NCBI RefSeq assembly: GCF_014493765.1
Contig: NZ_JACTVJ010000007.1
Location: 434,001 to 498,000 of the forward strand
Direction: 5' to 3'
DNA length: 64,000 nt
From: Streptomyces polyasparticus
GTDB lineage: Bacteria; Actinomycetota; Actinomycetes; Streptomycetales; Streptomycetaceae
Numbering within the stretch: position 1 is the first letter of the stretch; every line of letters begins with the position of its first letter. Below, one piece after another: positions 46,723-56,189 of this stretch. A model generated the notes under the pieces. That model saw nothing but the letters and a program-made list of their open reading frames with translations. It was not told the origin of the DNA and searched no databases. Position numbers and translations under genes: made by a program.

Positions 46723-48264
46723 ATGCTCTACACCCTCGTCGCGGCCGTCGCCGCCGTACTCCTGACCGCGCTGCTCACGCGCTTCGTCCGCGTACTCGCC
46801 CTGCGCACCGGCCTGTTGGACCGGCCCGGTGCCCGCAAGGCGCACAGCCGTCCGACGCCGCACCTCGGCGGCGTCGCGGTGGCCGCGGGCACCCTCGCGG
46901 TGAGCTGCACGGGGTACGCCCCGCTCGGCCCCGGCACGGAACGGCTCCTGTGGGCCGCGTCGGCCCTGGCCCTGCTGGGGCTCGTGGACGATCTGCGGCC
47001 GCTCGGCGCGCGGATCCGTCTGGTGGTGGAGACCGTGGCCGCGTTCGTCGTCGTGTACGACACGGAGCTGACGCCGCTCGCGGCGGCCTGCGCGCTGGTG
47101 TGGATCGTCTTCGTGACGAACGCCTTCAATCTGCTCGACAACTCCGACGGTGCGATGGGCACGGTCGGCGTGGTCACCGCGCTCGGGCTCGCGCTGTGCG
47201 CGGCGGCCGAAGGCCGGTCGGGCCTCGCGCTGGTGCTCACCGTCCTGGCCGCGTCGCTCGGTGGGTTCCTCGGCCACAACTGGCATCCGGCCAAGATCTT
47301 CCTCGGCGACTGCGGTTCGCTGTTCACCGGCTTCCTGCTCGCCTCGGCGGCGGTCACGGTGCACACCGGACACGAGACGCTGCCCACCGCGCTCGGCCTG
47401 CTGACCCTGACGGTCGTCGTCACCGCCGACACCGCCCTCGTCGTCGTCTCGCGCCGCCGCGCGGGCCGTCCGCTGCTGATGGGCGGCACCGACCACACCG
47501 CCCACCGGCTGCGCCGGGTCGGGTTCACGGTGCCGGGGGCCGCGGTGGTGCTCGGCGCGGTGGCGTTCGCGGGCACGCTGACGACGTTCCTGATGCACCG
47601 CGGCGTGGCGGGCCCGAGCGCGGCAACTCCCTTGCTGCTCGCGGTGATCGGCGGCCTCTGGGCGCTCCTGAAGGTCCCGGTGTACGGGGCACAGGCGAGG
47701 CTCGGCGGCCCGGCGACGCGTACGGCCGCCGCCGGGGGTGCGCGCACCCCTGCCAGGACGTCGGCGCGTCCGGTGCCCACCGGTGCGCTGCGCACGGCGA
47801 CCGCCGGACGGGGGCGCCCCGTCGGCGGCCCGCGCACGGTGGCCGCCGCCGCGGCCCGCCCGGCCGACGGACCGCGCACCCTTGCGCTGCGCACGAGTAC
47901 CACCCGTACGCGTCCGGTGCCCGGTACACGGGCGAGCGGCACGCCCGCGGCCGGAACGTTCCTCCCCCCGGGCGGCGGCCGCACCGCCGCGGCGCCGAGT
48001 GGCGCTCAGACCTCCGCATCCACGAGCGGCGGCCGCACGCCCGGTGTGCCGAGCAGCGGGCGCGCACCCGGTGTGCCGAGCAGCGGCCGTACGTCCTCGA
48101 CCCCCGCCGCCGGACGCCCGGTCGCACCCCCGCGCGGCCCCAAGTCCCCCACCCCCACCGGCCGGACGCGACGCGGTCTCGCCGCCCTGACCCGCACCGT
48201 CCTCGCCGCGCGCCGCGCGCAGCCGGGCGCGCACCCCACGACGGCCGACCTGGCCCGCGGCTGA
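46723..48264 (+). CDS. polyprenyl-phosphate sugar-1-phosphate transferase (WecA/TagO-like) with cationic tail
   Basis: 513 residues. Residues 1-~330 are a ten-helix WecA/MraY-family enzyme: RPGARKAHSRPTPHLGG, LGLVDDLRPLG, NAFNLLDNSDGAMG, FLGDCGSLFTGF, and GGTDHTAHRL as the His motif. It starts the lipid-linked repeat unit on undecaprenyl phosphate. The C-terminal ~170 residues are an Arg/Thr/Pro/Gly-rich disordered tail with a 9-residue repeat (PGVPSSGRA); usual members end near 350. Lies 14 bp after the epimerase. Confidence 0.93.
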   Translation: MLYTLVAAVAAVLLTALLTRFVRVLALRTGLLDRPGARKAHSRPTPHLGGVAVAAGTLAVSCTGYAPLGPGTERLLWAASALALLGLVDDLRPLGARIRLVVETVAAFVVVYDTELTPLAAACALVWIVFVTNAFNLLDNSDGAMGTVGVVTALGLALCAAAEGRSGLALVLTVLAASLGGFLGHNWHPAKIFLGDCGSLFTGFLLASAAVTVHTGHETLPTALGLLTLTVVVTADTALVVVSRRRAGRPLLMGGTDHTAHRLRRVGFTVPGAAVVLGAVAFAGTLTTFLMHRGVAGPSAATPLLLAVIGGLWALLKVPVYGAQARLGGPATRTAAAGGARTPARTSARPVPTGALRTATAGRGRPVGGPRTVAAAAARPADGPRTLALRTSTTRTRPVPGTRASGTPAAGTFLPPGGGRTAAAPSGAQTSASTSGGRTPGVPSSGRAPGVPSSGRTSSTPAAGRPVAPPRGPKSPTPTGRTRRGLAALTRTVLAARRAQPGAHPTTADLARG

Positions 48265-48300
48265 CATACCGGCGCACCCACGAGCGCCGGACGCGACCGC

Positions 48301-48350
48301 ACGACCCACGGCCCGTCACCACGCGCACACGACCCACGGCCCGTCACCAC
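48301..48350. repeat. 22-bp direct repeat upstream of the WecG-like gene
   Basis: The same 22-bp word lies at 48301-48322 and 48329-48350, between the two genes. It begins ACGACCCACGGCCCGT. Role unknown. Confidence 0.88.
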
Positions 48351-48376
48351 CCGCCATCCTCGAAGGGGCCCCGCCC

Positions 48377-49291
48377 ATGACCACCCTGCACGCCGGCACC
48401 GGCCCGCCGCCGCCCCTGCCCCCGGCGGTGGCCGCCGCCACCGTGCCCTGTGCGGGCGTGCCGATCGCGGCGGTCACGCCGGCCGAGGGCGCGGCCGCGG
48501 TCGTCCGGCTCGCGGCCCAGGGAGTGGCCGCCGATGTGCACCTGTGCAACGCGTACACGCTCGCGCTCGCCGACACCGACCCCGCGCTGCACCGGCTCCT
48601 CAACGCGGCCGCGCTCAACCTCCCCGACGGACAGGGCGTGGTGTGGGCCAACCGTCTGGTGCATCGCGACCGCACCCTGCCGCGCGCCCGCGTCTACGGC
48701 CCCGACCTCTTCCTCGACGTCTTCCGTACGGGCCAGACGGTGGGCCTCACCCACTACCTGCTCGGCTCCACGCGCGAGGTGCTCGACGCCCTGACCGCCG
48801 AGCTGAGGGCCCGCTTCCCGCGCGCGCTGATCGTGGGTACCGAGGCCCCGCCCTTCCGCGAGCTCACCGACGGCGAACGGGCCGCGCAGGCCGCCCGTAT
48901 CGCCGCATCCGGCGCGCAGATCGTCTGGCTCGGCCTCGGCACTCCGAAGCAGGATCACGAGGCCGCCCGCCTCGCCGCACTCCACCCGGCGGTCTACGTC
49001 GCGGTCGGCGCGGCCTTCGACTTCGTTTCCGGCAACAAGCCGCAGGCGCCGGCCCTGATGCAACGCACCGGCCTGGAATGGCTGTTCCGCCTGTGCAGCG
49101 AGCCGCGGCGGCTGTGGCGGCGCGTCCTGTGGGGCCATCCCCGCTTCCTGCGCGCGGCTTTCCGGGGACCTCGCGCGGGCGCCGCGGCCCCCGGGGCCGC
49201 CGCAGTTCCTGGGGCCGCCACACCCCATGCAACCCGCGCACCCCGTACTTCCCCCGCTTCCCGCCCAGCGGAGAAGGGCCCCCGCCCATGA
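48377..49291 (+). CDS. WecG/TagA/CpsF family glycosyltransferase
   Basis: 304 residues. GT26 signature: LCNAYTLALA, LPDGQGVVWANRL, RVYGPDLFLDVF, HYLLGSTREVLDAL, VWLGLGTPKQDHEAARL, VAVGAAFDFVSGNKPQAPALMQRTGLEWLFRLCSEPRRLWRR. Family members add ManNAc or ManNAcA to the first lipid-linked sugar, which fits the dehydrogenase and WecA-like gene nearby. The end is a variable Ala/Pro-rich tail. Overlaps the FkbM gene by ATGA. Confidence 0.94.
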   Translation: MTTLHAGTGPPPPLPPAVAAATVPCAGVPIAAVTPAEGAAAVVRLAAQGVAADVHLCNAYTLALADTDPALHRLLNAAALNLPDGQGVVWANRLVHRDRTLPRARVYGPDLFLDVFRTGQTVGLTHYLLGSTREVLDALTAELRARFPRALIVGTEAPPFRELTDGERAAQAARIAASGAQIVWLGLGTPKQDHEAARLAALHPAVYVAVGAAFDFVSGNKPQAPALMQRTGLEWLFRLCSEPRRLWRRVLWGHPRFLRAAFRGPRAGAAAPGAAAVPGAATPHATRAPRTSPASRPAEKGPRP

Positions 49292-50076
49292 CCACGCTCC
49301 TGCGCCACTCCCTCCTGCACCGCACCCGCCGCGCCGTCCAGCGCATCGGCATCGACATCTGCCGCTACCCGGGCAGTTGGTCGGGCCCCCAGCTCGTGCA
49401 GCTCCTGCGCCGCGCCGAGATCGACACGGTCCTCGACGCCGGCGCGCACGCGGGCGGTTACGGCTCGATGCTGCGGGCCGCCGGTTTCGACGGCCGCATC
49501 GTCTCCTTCGAGCCGCTGCCCGGGCCGCGCGCCGAACTCCTCCAGGTCTCGGCCGAGGACGACCGCTGGACGGTGCTCCCGTACGCGCTCGGCGACACCG
49601 ACGGCACGACCGTCATGAACGTGGCGGGCAACGCGGGAGCGTCCAGCTCGGTCCTGCCGATGCTGCCCCGCCACCGCAGCGCCGCCCCGCACGCCGCGTA
49701 CACCGGACGGCAGACCGTCGAGGTGCGCCGGCTCGACGGCCTGTGGGAACAGGCCACGGCCCCGGGCGAACGGGTCTTCCTCAAGCTCGACGTCCAGGGC
49801 TTTGAAGCCCATGTCCTGCGCGGGCTCGGGGAGTTCACGGACGAGATCGCAGGGCTGCAGATGGAGACCTCGTTCGTGCCGCTGTACGAGGGCGGGCTCC
49901 TCTTCGACGAGGCCCTTGCCTACGGGCGCAAGAAGCTCGGCATGACCGTGATGGCCGTCCTGCCGGGCTTCATCGATCCGCACACCGGCCAGATGCTCCA
50001 GTGCGACCTCGTGCTGTTCCAGGAGTCGGACTGTCACCAGGACACGGCCGCCGAGCGTGCGGAGGCCCGCGTATGA
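49288..50076 (+). CDS. FkbM family methyltransferase
   Basis: 262 residues. VLDAGAHAGGYGSMLRAAGFDGRIVSFEPLPG is SAM motif I in the FkbM form; FLKLDVQGFEAHVLRGL is the FkbM hallmark. Probably O-methylates a sugar of the repeat unit. Coupled by 4-bp overlaps to both neighbours. Confidence 0.93.
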   Translation: MTTLLRHSLLHRTRRAVQRIGIDICRYPGSWSGPQLVQLLRRAEIDTVLDAGAHAGGYGSMLRAAGFDGRIVSFEPLPGPRAELLQVSAEDDRWTVLPYALGDTDGTTVMNVAGNAGASSSVLPMLPRHRSAAPHAAYTGRQTVEVRRLDGLWEQATAPGERVFLKLDVQGFEAHVLRGLGEFTDEIAGLQMETSFVPLYEGGLLFDEALAYGRKKLGMTVMAVLPGFIDPHTGQMLQCDLVLFQESDCHQDTAAERAEARV

Positions 50077-51245
50077 CCACGCGCCGACTGCGGATCGCGC
50101 TGGTGCACAGCTTCTACGGGACGGCTGCGCCGAGCGGCGAGAACCATGTGCCCCTCGACCAGGCCGAGGCCCTGCGCCGGGCCGGCCACGAGGTGCACCT
50201 GGTGACCGTCGCCACCGACGAGCTGTCCGCGCGGCCGCTGTACCCGGTGCGCTCCGCCCTCACGGTGATCGGCGGCCGCGGCCGCTCACCGCTGGGCCGG
50301 CTGCGGGAGCTGCGCCCGGACATCGTCCATGTGCACAACCTCTTCCCCAATTACGGCCGCACCTGGGTGCGCGACTGGCAGGGCCCCCTGGTCTGCACGC
50401 TGCACAACTACCGTGCCCTGTGCGCCAACGCGGTCCTCTACCGCGACGGACAGATCTGCACCCGCTGCCCGGACGGCGACCGCTGGGCCGGCCTGCGCGC
50501 CGGCTGTTACCGCGACTCGGCCGCCGCGACCCTGCCGCTCGCCTGGGCGGGCCGCAAGGGCCCACTCGGCGACCCGCTGCTCGCCCGCGCCGACCGCGTC
50601 ATCGTGCTTTCGGAGCTCAGCCGCGCCACGTATGCGCGGGCGGGGCTGCCGGCCGAGCGGATGGCGTTGCTGCCCAACTTCGTGCCCGACCGCAGTGGCG
50701 CCCTGCGCGTGCGGCCCGACCGCCGCTGGGTCTGCGTGGGGCGCCTCACGAAGGAGAAGGGCATCCTCGACCTGCTGCGCAAATGGCCCGCCGACGAGCC
50801 GCTCGACGTCATCGGCAACGGGCCGCAGGAGGCCGAGTGCCGTGCGGTCGCCGGCCCCCAGGTGCGCCTTCTGGGCGCCCTGCCGCGCGAGCGGGTGCAG
50901 GCGCTGCTGCCGCACTACACCGGACTCGTCTTCTCCAGCCGCTGGTTCGAGGGCGCGGTGCCCCAGGTGTACGGCGAGGCGCTGGCCGCCGGAGTGCCGG
51001 TCGTCGCGCTCGACGGTTCGTGCGTACCGGGCGCGGTGCGCGCCGAGGGCACCGGGCTCACCGTGTCCTGGGACGAGCCGCTCGACGGGGTGCTGCGGGA
51101 AGCGGCGGTCCGGTTCCCGGGGATGCGGGCGCACTGCCGACAGGTCTACGAGGGGTCGTACGCCGAAAGCACCTGGGTCGGTCGCATGGAGCGGCTCTAC
51201 ACGGGGCTCCTCGCCGCGCCCCGGGACATGGAGGTCCTGGTATGA
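50073..51245 (+). CDS. GT4 family glycosyltransferase
   Basis: 390 residues, GT-B fold. IALVHSFYGTAAPSGENHVPLDQAEALRRAGHEV is the N-domain; VCVGRLTKEKGILDLL begins the C-domain; the E-x7-E region is SSRWFEGAVPQVYGEALAAGVPVVA. CTLHNYRALCANAVLYRDGQICTRCPDG is a Cys-containing loop common in actinobacterial EPS transferases. Adds a sugar to the lipid-linked unit. Overlaps the genes on both sides by 4 bp. Confidence 0.93.
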   Translation: MTTRRLRIALVHSFYGTAAPSGENHVPLDQAEALRRAGHEVHLVTVATDELSARPLYPVRSALTVIGGRGRSPLGRLRELRPDIVHVHNLFPNYGRTWVRDWQGPLVCTLHNYRALCANAVLYRDGQICTRCPDGDRWAGLRAGCYRDSAAATLPLAWAGRKGPLGDPLLARADRVIVLSELSRATYARAGLPAERMALLPNFVPDRSGALRVRPDRRWVCVGRLTKEKGILDLLRKWPADEPLDVIGNGPQEAECRAVAGPQVRLLGALPRERVQALLPHYTGLVFSSRWFEGAVPQVYGEALAAGVPVVALDGSCVPGAVRAEGTGLTVSWDEPLDGVLREAAVRFPGMRAHCRQVYEGSYAESTWVGRMERLYTGLLAAPRDMEVLV

Positions 51246-52354
51246 GCGGGCGCCGCGTCGCTCTGGTGCTGCCGTACCTCACGGCGTACCGCATGCCCTT
51301 CCTCGACCGGCTGCGGCAGGAACTGGCAGGCAGCAGGATCGAGTTGACGATCGCGCACGGCGCTGCCACCGGCCTCGTCGCCGCACGCAAGGACCAGCTC
51401 GCGCTGCCCGGCGCCGTGCCGCTGCGCCAGCGCGTGCTGCGCGCCGCCGGGCGCGAACTGATCTGGCACGGGGGCGTCGGTGCGCTCGCCCGCAGCCACG
51501 ACGCCCTGATCGTTCCCCAGTCTCTGCACCACCTGCGGGTGTATCCGCTGCTCGCCCGGCGCCCCACGCGCATCGGGCTGTGGGGCCACGGCCACACCCA
51601 CGTATCGGCGCACGGCAGGCCCGAGCAGTGGGCCAAGGCCCGTCTCACCCGCCGTGCCGACTGGTTCTTCGCCTACACCGAGGCGGGCGGCGCCTACGCC
51701 GAGCGCGCGGGGCTGCCCGCAGGACGGGTCACCGTCGTCCAGAACTCCCTGGACACCACGGCCCTGGCCGACGCCCGGGACCGGGTGACCGAGAGCGAGG
51801 TGCGGGAACTGCGCGCGCGGCACGGTCTGACGTCCGGACTCACCGGGTTGTACATCGGCGGCCTCGACGCACTCAAGCGCATCGGGTTCCTGCTGTCCGC
51901 CGCCGAGCGGATCGCCGAGCAACTCCCAGGATTCCGGCTGCTCGTGGCGGGCGACGGCGCCGAACGCGCCCTCGTGGAGGCCTGCCCGGCCGCCGTCTAC
52001 GTCGGCACCGCGGACACGGCCGCCAAGGCGCGGCTCGGTGCGGTCGCCGACGCGATGCTCGTGCCGGGCGCGGTGGGCCTGTGCGCAGTGGACTCCTTCG
52101 CGCTGCGCACCCCGCTCGTCACCACGCCCTGGGCCTACCACGGTCCTGAGTTCGGCTATCTGGAGCACGGCCGCAACGCGCTCGTCGTCCAGGACGACGC
52201 GTACGCGCGGGAAGTGGCCGAACTTCTCTGCAGGCCAAGGGAGTTGGCGCGACTGCGCCGAGCGGGCCGCTGTGACGCCGGGCGCTACACCGTCGAGGCG
52301 ATGGCACAGCGGTTCGCGCACGGTATCGAAGGGCTGCTCACGCATGGCACTTGA
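51242..52354 (+). CDS. GT4-like glycosyltransferase
   Basis: 370 residues, GT-B fold. ALVLPYLTAYRMPFLDRLRQEL start, GLWGHGHTHVSAHGRPEQWAKARLTRRADWFFAYTEAGG middle, YIGGLDALKRIGFLLSAAERI donor domain. The last E-x7-E region is weak (VPGAVGLCAVDSFALRTPLV). Acts on the repeat unit; sugar not known. Its end overlaps the LCP start by 11 bp. Confidence 0.88.
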   Translation: MSGRRVALVLPYLTAYRMPFLDRLRQELAGSRIELTIAHGAATGLVAARKDQLALPGAVPLRQRVLRAAGRELIWHGGVGALARSHDALIVPQSLHHLRVYPLLARRPTRIGLWGHGHTHVSAHGRPEQWAKARLTRRADWFFAYTEAGGAYAERAGLPAGRVTVVQNSLDTTALADARDRVTESEVRELRARHGLTSGLTGLYIGGLDALKRIGFLLSAAERIAEQLPGFRLLVAGDGAERALVEACPAAVYVGTADTAAKARLGAVADAMLVPGAVGLCAVDSFALRTPLVTTPWAYHGPEFGYLEHGRNALVVQDDAYAREVAELLCRPRELARLRRAGRCDAGRYTVEAMAQRFAHGIEGLLTHGT

Positions 52355-53384
52355 AGCACGGACCAAGAAGATCCTGCGCAGGGCGGGCATCGCCGGAGGG
52401 ATCCTGGTGCTCGCCCTGGCCGGGCTCGGCGGCCTGCTCTACGCGAAGCTCGACAGCAACATCCGCACCGATGAGGCCACCGAGCGTGCCCTGCGCGCCG
52501 ACCACGGCTCGCGCCCGAACCGGCCGGCGGGCAAAGCCCGCAACATCCTGCTCCTCGGTACCGACAGCCAGGCCGGCTGGGGCTCCACGCGCGCGGACAC
52601 CGCGATCCTGCTCCACCTGTCCGCCGACCGCCGCACGGCCTCGATGACGAGCGTCCCGCGCGACCTGATGGTGGACATCCCGAGCTGCCTCACCCCGGAA
52701 GGCAACCGCACCGAGGCCGAGTACGCGCAGTTCAACTGGGCGTACGAACGGGCGGGCGCGGCCTGCACGATCCGCACGTTCGAGAAGCTCAGCGGCGTAC
52801 GCGTCGACCACCATCTGGTCGTCGACTTCTCCGGGTTCATGAAGGTGGTCGACGCGGTCGGCGGCGTCGAGGTCGATGTGGCCGAGCCCATCAGGGAGCC
52901 CGAGTACGGCATCACGCTCAAGCCCGGGCGGCAGCTCGTGAAGGGCAAGGACGCGCTGGTCTTCGTACGGACGCGGGTGGGTGTCAGCGACGGCAGCGAC
53001 CTCCAGCGCATCGAGCGCCAGAAGGACTTCCTGCGCAGCCTGGTCGCGAAGGTCACCGCCACGGGCACCCTGACCAGCCCCACGCGTGTGTACCCGCTGC
53101 TCGACGCGGTGACCTCCTCGCTGACCGCCGACGCGGCCATGGACTCACCGGCCGAGCTGTACTCGCTGCTCAAGAGCGTGCGGACACTGCCGGCCAGTGC
53201 CCTCCGGGTCGTCACGCTGCCCAGCACCGAGCACCCCGACTACGTCGGCCGCTACGAGATGGTCCCGGACGAGGGCGCCGCGCTGTTCAAGGCCCTGCGC
53301 ACGGACAAGCCGCTGCCCGCGCACCTGTACAACGCGTACGACAAGGAAGGCCACCGGGAGCGGCCGTACTTCGAGAAGTCCTAG
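52344..53384 (+). CDS. LytR-CpsA-Psr (LCP) family glycopolymer ligase
   Basis: 346 residues. One N-terminal membrane helix (AGIAGGILVLALAGLGGLLYA), then the LCP domain: RNILLLGTDSQAGWGSTRADTAILLHLSADRRTASMTSVPRDLMVDIP with the Arg/Asp active-site set, VDHHLVVDFSGFMKVVDAVGGVEVDV, and VFVRTRVGVSDGSDLQRIERQKDFLRSL. These enzymes move an undecaprenyl-linked polymer onto peptidoglycan or another acceptor outside the cell. As last gene of the operon it suggests the product is wall-attached. Confidence 0.95.
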   Translation: MALEARTKKILRRAGIAGGILVLALAGLGGLLYAKLDSNIRTDEATERALRADHGSRPNRPAGKARNILLLGTDSQAGWGSTRADTAILLHLSADRRTASMTSVPRDLMVDIPSCLTPEGNRTEAEYAQFNWAYERAGAACTIRTFEKLSGVRVDHHLVVDFSGFMKVVDAVGGVEVDVAEPIREPEYGITLKPGRQLVKGKDALVFVRTRVGVSDGSDLQRIERQKDFLRSLVAKVTATGTLTSPTRVYPLLDAVTSSLTADAAMDSPAELYSLLKSVRTLPASALRVVTLPSTEHPDYVGRYEMVPDEGAALFKALRTDKPLPAHLYNAYDKEGHRERPYFEKS

Positions 53385-53436
53385 GGCCTGATCCGTCGGA
53401 CAGACCCTGGGCCCGCGCGGCGCCCGGTGCAGGGCG

Positions 53437-55008
53437 TCACGGCGTGAGCGCCCATCCTGGGCTGCGGCCTGCGCGGTCGATCACCGGCTGGAAGTCCGCC
53501 CAGGTCGCCGCCGGTTTCGGGGACCCCCACACCTGCTGGGACAGCATGCGCAGCGGACGGTACAGGCCGTGGGCGACCTGTTGTTCGTTCTGCTGGCCGG
53601 GGATGTCGCACCACACGTGCAGCTTCGCGCCCAGGCTGCGGGAGTGGTGTGCGGGCGCCAGGGTCCGGCCGCCCTCGAACAGATGGGGGTGCCACCGCTC
53701 GTAGCCGAAAACGCTGTCGGGCTTGTTGCCGCCCAGGATGTAGTACGTGGGCTTCCAGCTGGCGTTGGTGATCAGGTGACCGTTGTCCACGTGCTGCTGC
53801 GGGGGCAGACCGTGCGTGTACCAGACTTCGAGGACCACATTCGGGTCGACCTTGACGACCCCTCCGCCGTGCGCGCCGTCGCTCCATGCGCGAGCCGTCT
53901 TCCCGTGCGAACGGACCAGCCGGTTCGCCCAGTTGATGAACGCCAGATACGCGTCCTTCGCATCGGCCCTGGGACCGAAGCGCTTCCGGGCGTACGCGCG
54001 GAGATGGGGAAACCTCTCGCCGTTGGCCCCGTACTCATCGGCTCCGATGTGGAAGTAGGGGCCGGGGAAGAGCTTCAGATACTCGGTGTACAGGTCCTTC
54101 ACGAGGCGGTACGCGGCCGGATTGGTCAGGTCCACGGCACCGCGGCGGGCGTTGCCGTCTTCGTCGGTGAGCCGGAGCTCCTGGTGCGTGTCCAGGATGG
54201 CCTCCATATGCCCCGGTGCCTCGATCTCGGGTACCACCGTGATCTTGTATCGGGCTGCGAGCGCGATCAGCTGCCTGATCTCGCTCTTGGTGAGGTGCTC
54301 GCTCGATACGACCTCCGGGTGGGAGTCGCTCTCGATACGGAAGCCTTCATTGTCGGTGAGATACAGGTGCAGGTAGTTCAGCTTGAGGTAGGCGAGTTCC
54401 TTGATGTGGGCGGCCAGCCAGCGCGGGGTGAAGTACTTGCGGCCGACATCGACCATGAGGCCGCGCTCCGGCTTGAGCGGCCAGTCACGCGCGGTCCCCG
54501 CCGAGACGGTGTGCCCTTGGCGCAGCAGCTGGAGGACGGTACGGGTGCCGTAGAACACGCCGGGGTCGGTGCGGGCGGCCACGGTCATGGACCTGCCGAC
54601 ACGGAGTGCGTATCCCTCGCGCCCGAGAGCACGATCGGCGGAGCCGAGGGTGAGGTAGAGGTCGCCGGGCCTCAACGTGTCCGTGGTGCCGGTGACTTCG
54701 GCCGGTGCGGAGCCGGTCAGCTCCCGCAGATCGGCGGCGAAGGTGCGCGAGGTGTCGGCCAGCGCCTCGGCGTGTGCCCGGCTGCGCACGATGCGGGTCC
54801 GCGTCGGGTCGTAGTGGTACGCGCCTTGGGTGCCGTGCCATTCGCGCAAAGCGGGCACAGCGGATGGGACGGCGTTGCGGCCGCCTGCAGGCCTGGCTTC
54901 GGCCGGCGCCGGTTCAGCGGTCGCAGTGCAGAGTACGGCGGCCAAGCTCACGGCACCGATCGCCGCCGCCAGGGTGACCTTCGGACGCGCGGCAGTTGTC
55001 GGGTTCAT
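53437..55008 (-). CDS. secreted GH20 beta-N-acetylhexosaminidase
   Basis: 523 residues. Signal peptide SLAAVLCTATAEPAPAEA; GH20b domain to ~residue 175; GH20 barrel with catalytic pair Asp324-Glu325 (HIGADEYGANG), KPERGLMVDVGRKYF at its start. Cleaves terminal GlcNAc/GalNAc; the Glu acid and Asp helper are both present. The ATG overlaps the stop of the glycosyltransferase upstream in the operon (ATGA), so it is made with the glycopolymer genes and may trim the polymer. Confidence 0.95.
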   Translation of the reverse strand: MNPTTAARPKVTLAAAIGAVSLAAVLCTATAEPAPAEARPAGGRNAVPSAVPALREWHGTQGAYHYDPTRTRIVRSRAHAEALADTSRTFAADLRELTGSAPAEVTGTTDTLRPGDLYLTLGSADRALGREGYALRVGRSMTVAARTDPGVFYGTRTVLQLLRQGHTVSAGTARDWPLKPERGLMVDVGRKYFTPRWLAAHIKELAYLKLNYLHLYLTDNEGFRIESDSHPEVVSSEHLTKSEIRQLIALAARYKITVVPEIEAPGHMEAILDTHQELRLTDEDGNARRGAVDLTNPAAYRLVKDLYTEYLKLFPGPYFHIGADEYGANGERFPHLRAYARKRFGPRADAKDAYLAFINWANRLVRSHGKTARAWSDGAHGGGVVKVDPNVVLEVWYTHGLPPQQHVDNGHLITNASWKPTYYILGGNKPDSVFGYERWHPHLFEGGRTLAPAHHSRSLGAKLHVWCDIPGQQNEQQVAHGLYRPLRMLSQQVWGSPKPAATWADFQPVIDRAGRSPGWALTP

Positions 55009-56081
55009 ACGTGCTCCGGTTGTCCGGCCCCGGCCAGGCGCAGGGGGGTGGGCTGTGACAAGTGCGGCCACGGACCGCCCCGGGGCGCCGCGACCGGCAG
55101 GAACGGCGCGAGCAGATGGCGCAGGAACTGGGTCTCCGTGAGGTGGCGGACGGCCCAGCTTCGGGCGCGGGCCGCCTGGGCGAGCAGCTCCCGCGGGTCT
55201 GCCGTCAGCAACTCCCGTACGCGGTCCGCCGCTTCGCGCGGGGTGTCGAGGCGGTGCAGTCCGTCCTCGGGTCCGGGCAGCCAGTCGAGGTCCGCCTCGC
55301 GGGAGGTGACGTGCACGCGGCCGGCGCACAGGGCGATGGGCAGGCGGTCGGAGGCGTAGCCGTCGTAGCGCCGGTAGCGGTTCCAGCCGGCCGTGACCAG
55401 AGCCCGCCGCATCGCGGTCAGCTGCTCGCCGTATGGCACCGGGCCGCGGGCGTACCGGCCGCGCCAGCTGCGCCCGTACACGGCGAGATCACAGCCGTCC
55501 ATGCGGTCGAGCAGCCGGACGAGGGCGAGCCGGCCGCGGTCGTCGGGCAGCAGCTCGACCCCCAGGAAGGTGCGCCGCGTGCCGAGGAACGCCACCTCGC
55601 GGCCGGCCGGGCCGGGGTCGGCGGTGTCGGCCGCGAACCGCAGCGGGGCCACGTTGGGCGCGTAGTAGGCCGGGGCACCGGTGGCCCGGTGCAGCAGGTC
55701 GAGCTGCTCGCCGCCGGCGGCGCTGAAGACCGCGGCGGCCCGCCGCATCCAGTGCAGATTGCTCTCCCGCGGCCGCTTGAGCCACCCGCCCCAGGCGTCG
55801 CCCTCCCAGACGACCAGCGGCGGATCGCCGAGCAGGCGCAGCACCTCGTCCACCTGCGGGCGGGTCCACGCGCGTGACTGAGGGCTCTGGACGAGCACCA
55901 GGTCGGGGCGCTCCATCGCGGCGACCCCGGCGAGGTCCAGGAGTGTCACGGCCGGGGCCAGATACCGGTGCCGTACGAGGCCTTCGGCGGCGAGTGCGGC
56001 GAAGGCGCGGACGAAGGAGTTGTCGGCGCCGTCGTCACGGACGTCGTTGCTGATCTGCAGGACGAGGGGAGGCTCGGCCAT
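55005..56081 (-). CDS. CgeB-like glycosyltransferase 1
   Basis: 358 residues. LVLQISNDVRDDGADNSFVRAFAALAAEGLV start, PLVVWEGDAWGG, VAFLGTRRTFLGVELL, and SDRLPIALCAGRVHVTS match the CgeB/Glyco_trans_1_2 family. It is a paralogue of 58774-59865. Sugar donor unknown. AGGAG before the start. Coupled to the GH20 gene. Confidence 0.85.
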   Translation of the reverse strand: MAEPPLVLQISNDVRDDGADNSFVRAFAALAAEGLVRHRYLAPAVTLLDLAGVAAMERPDLVLVQSPQSRAWTRPQVDEVLRLLGDPPLVVWEGDAWGGWLKRPRESNLHWMRRAAAVFSAAGGEQLDLLHRATGAPAYYAPNVAPLRFAADTADPGPAGREVAFLGTRRTFLGVELLPDDRGRLALVRLLDRMDGCDLAVYGRSWRGRYARGPVPYGEQLTAMRRALVTAGWNRYRRYDGYASDRLPIALCAGRVHVTSREADLDWLPGPEDGLHRLDTPREAADRVRELLTADPRELLAQAARARSWAVRHLTETQFLRHLLAPFLPVAAPRGGPWPHLSQPTPLRLAGAGQPEHV

Positions 56082-56148
56082 GAAGGCTCCTGGGCTGAGG
56101 GTTCGAGGTGCGAGGGGGTGGGGTGCGCGGCGTCAGTTCGTCCGGGGC

Positions 56149-56189
56149 GAGAGCGTGCGTGCTGAGAGCGTGCGTGTTCAGAGCGTGCG
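56149..56189. repeat. 15-bp tandem repeat at a gene end
   Basis: GAGAGCGTGCGTGCT, GAGAGCGTGCGTGTT and CAGAGCGTGCGGGCG lie head to tail; the last unit holds the stop codon and final codons of the GT4 gene at 56178. Confidence 0.8.
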
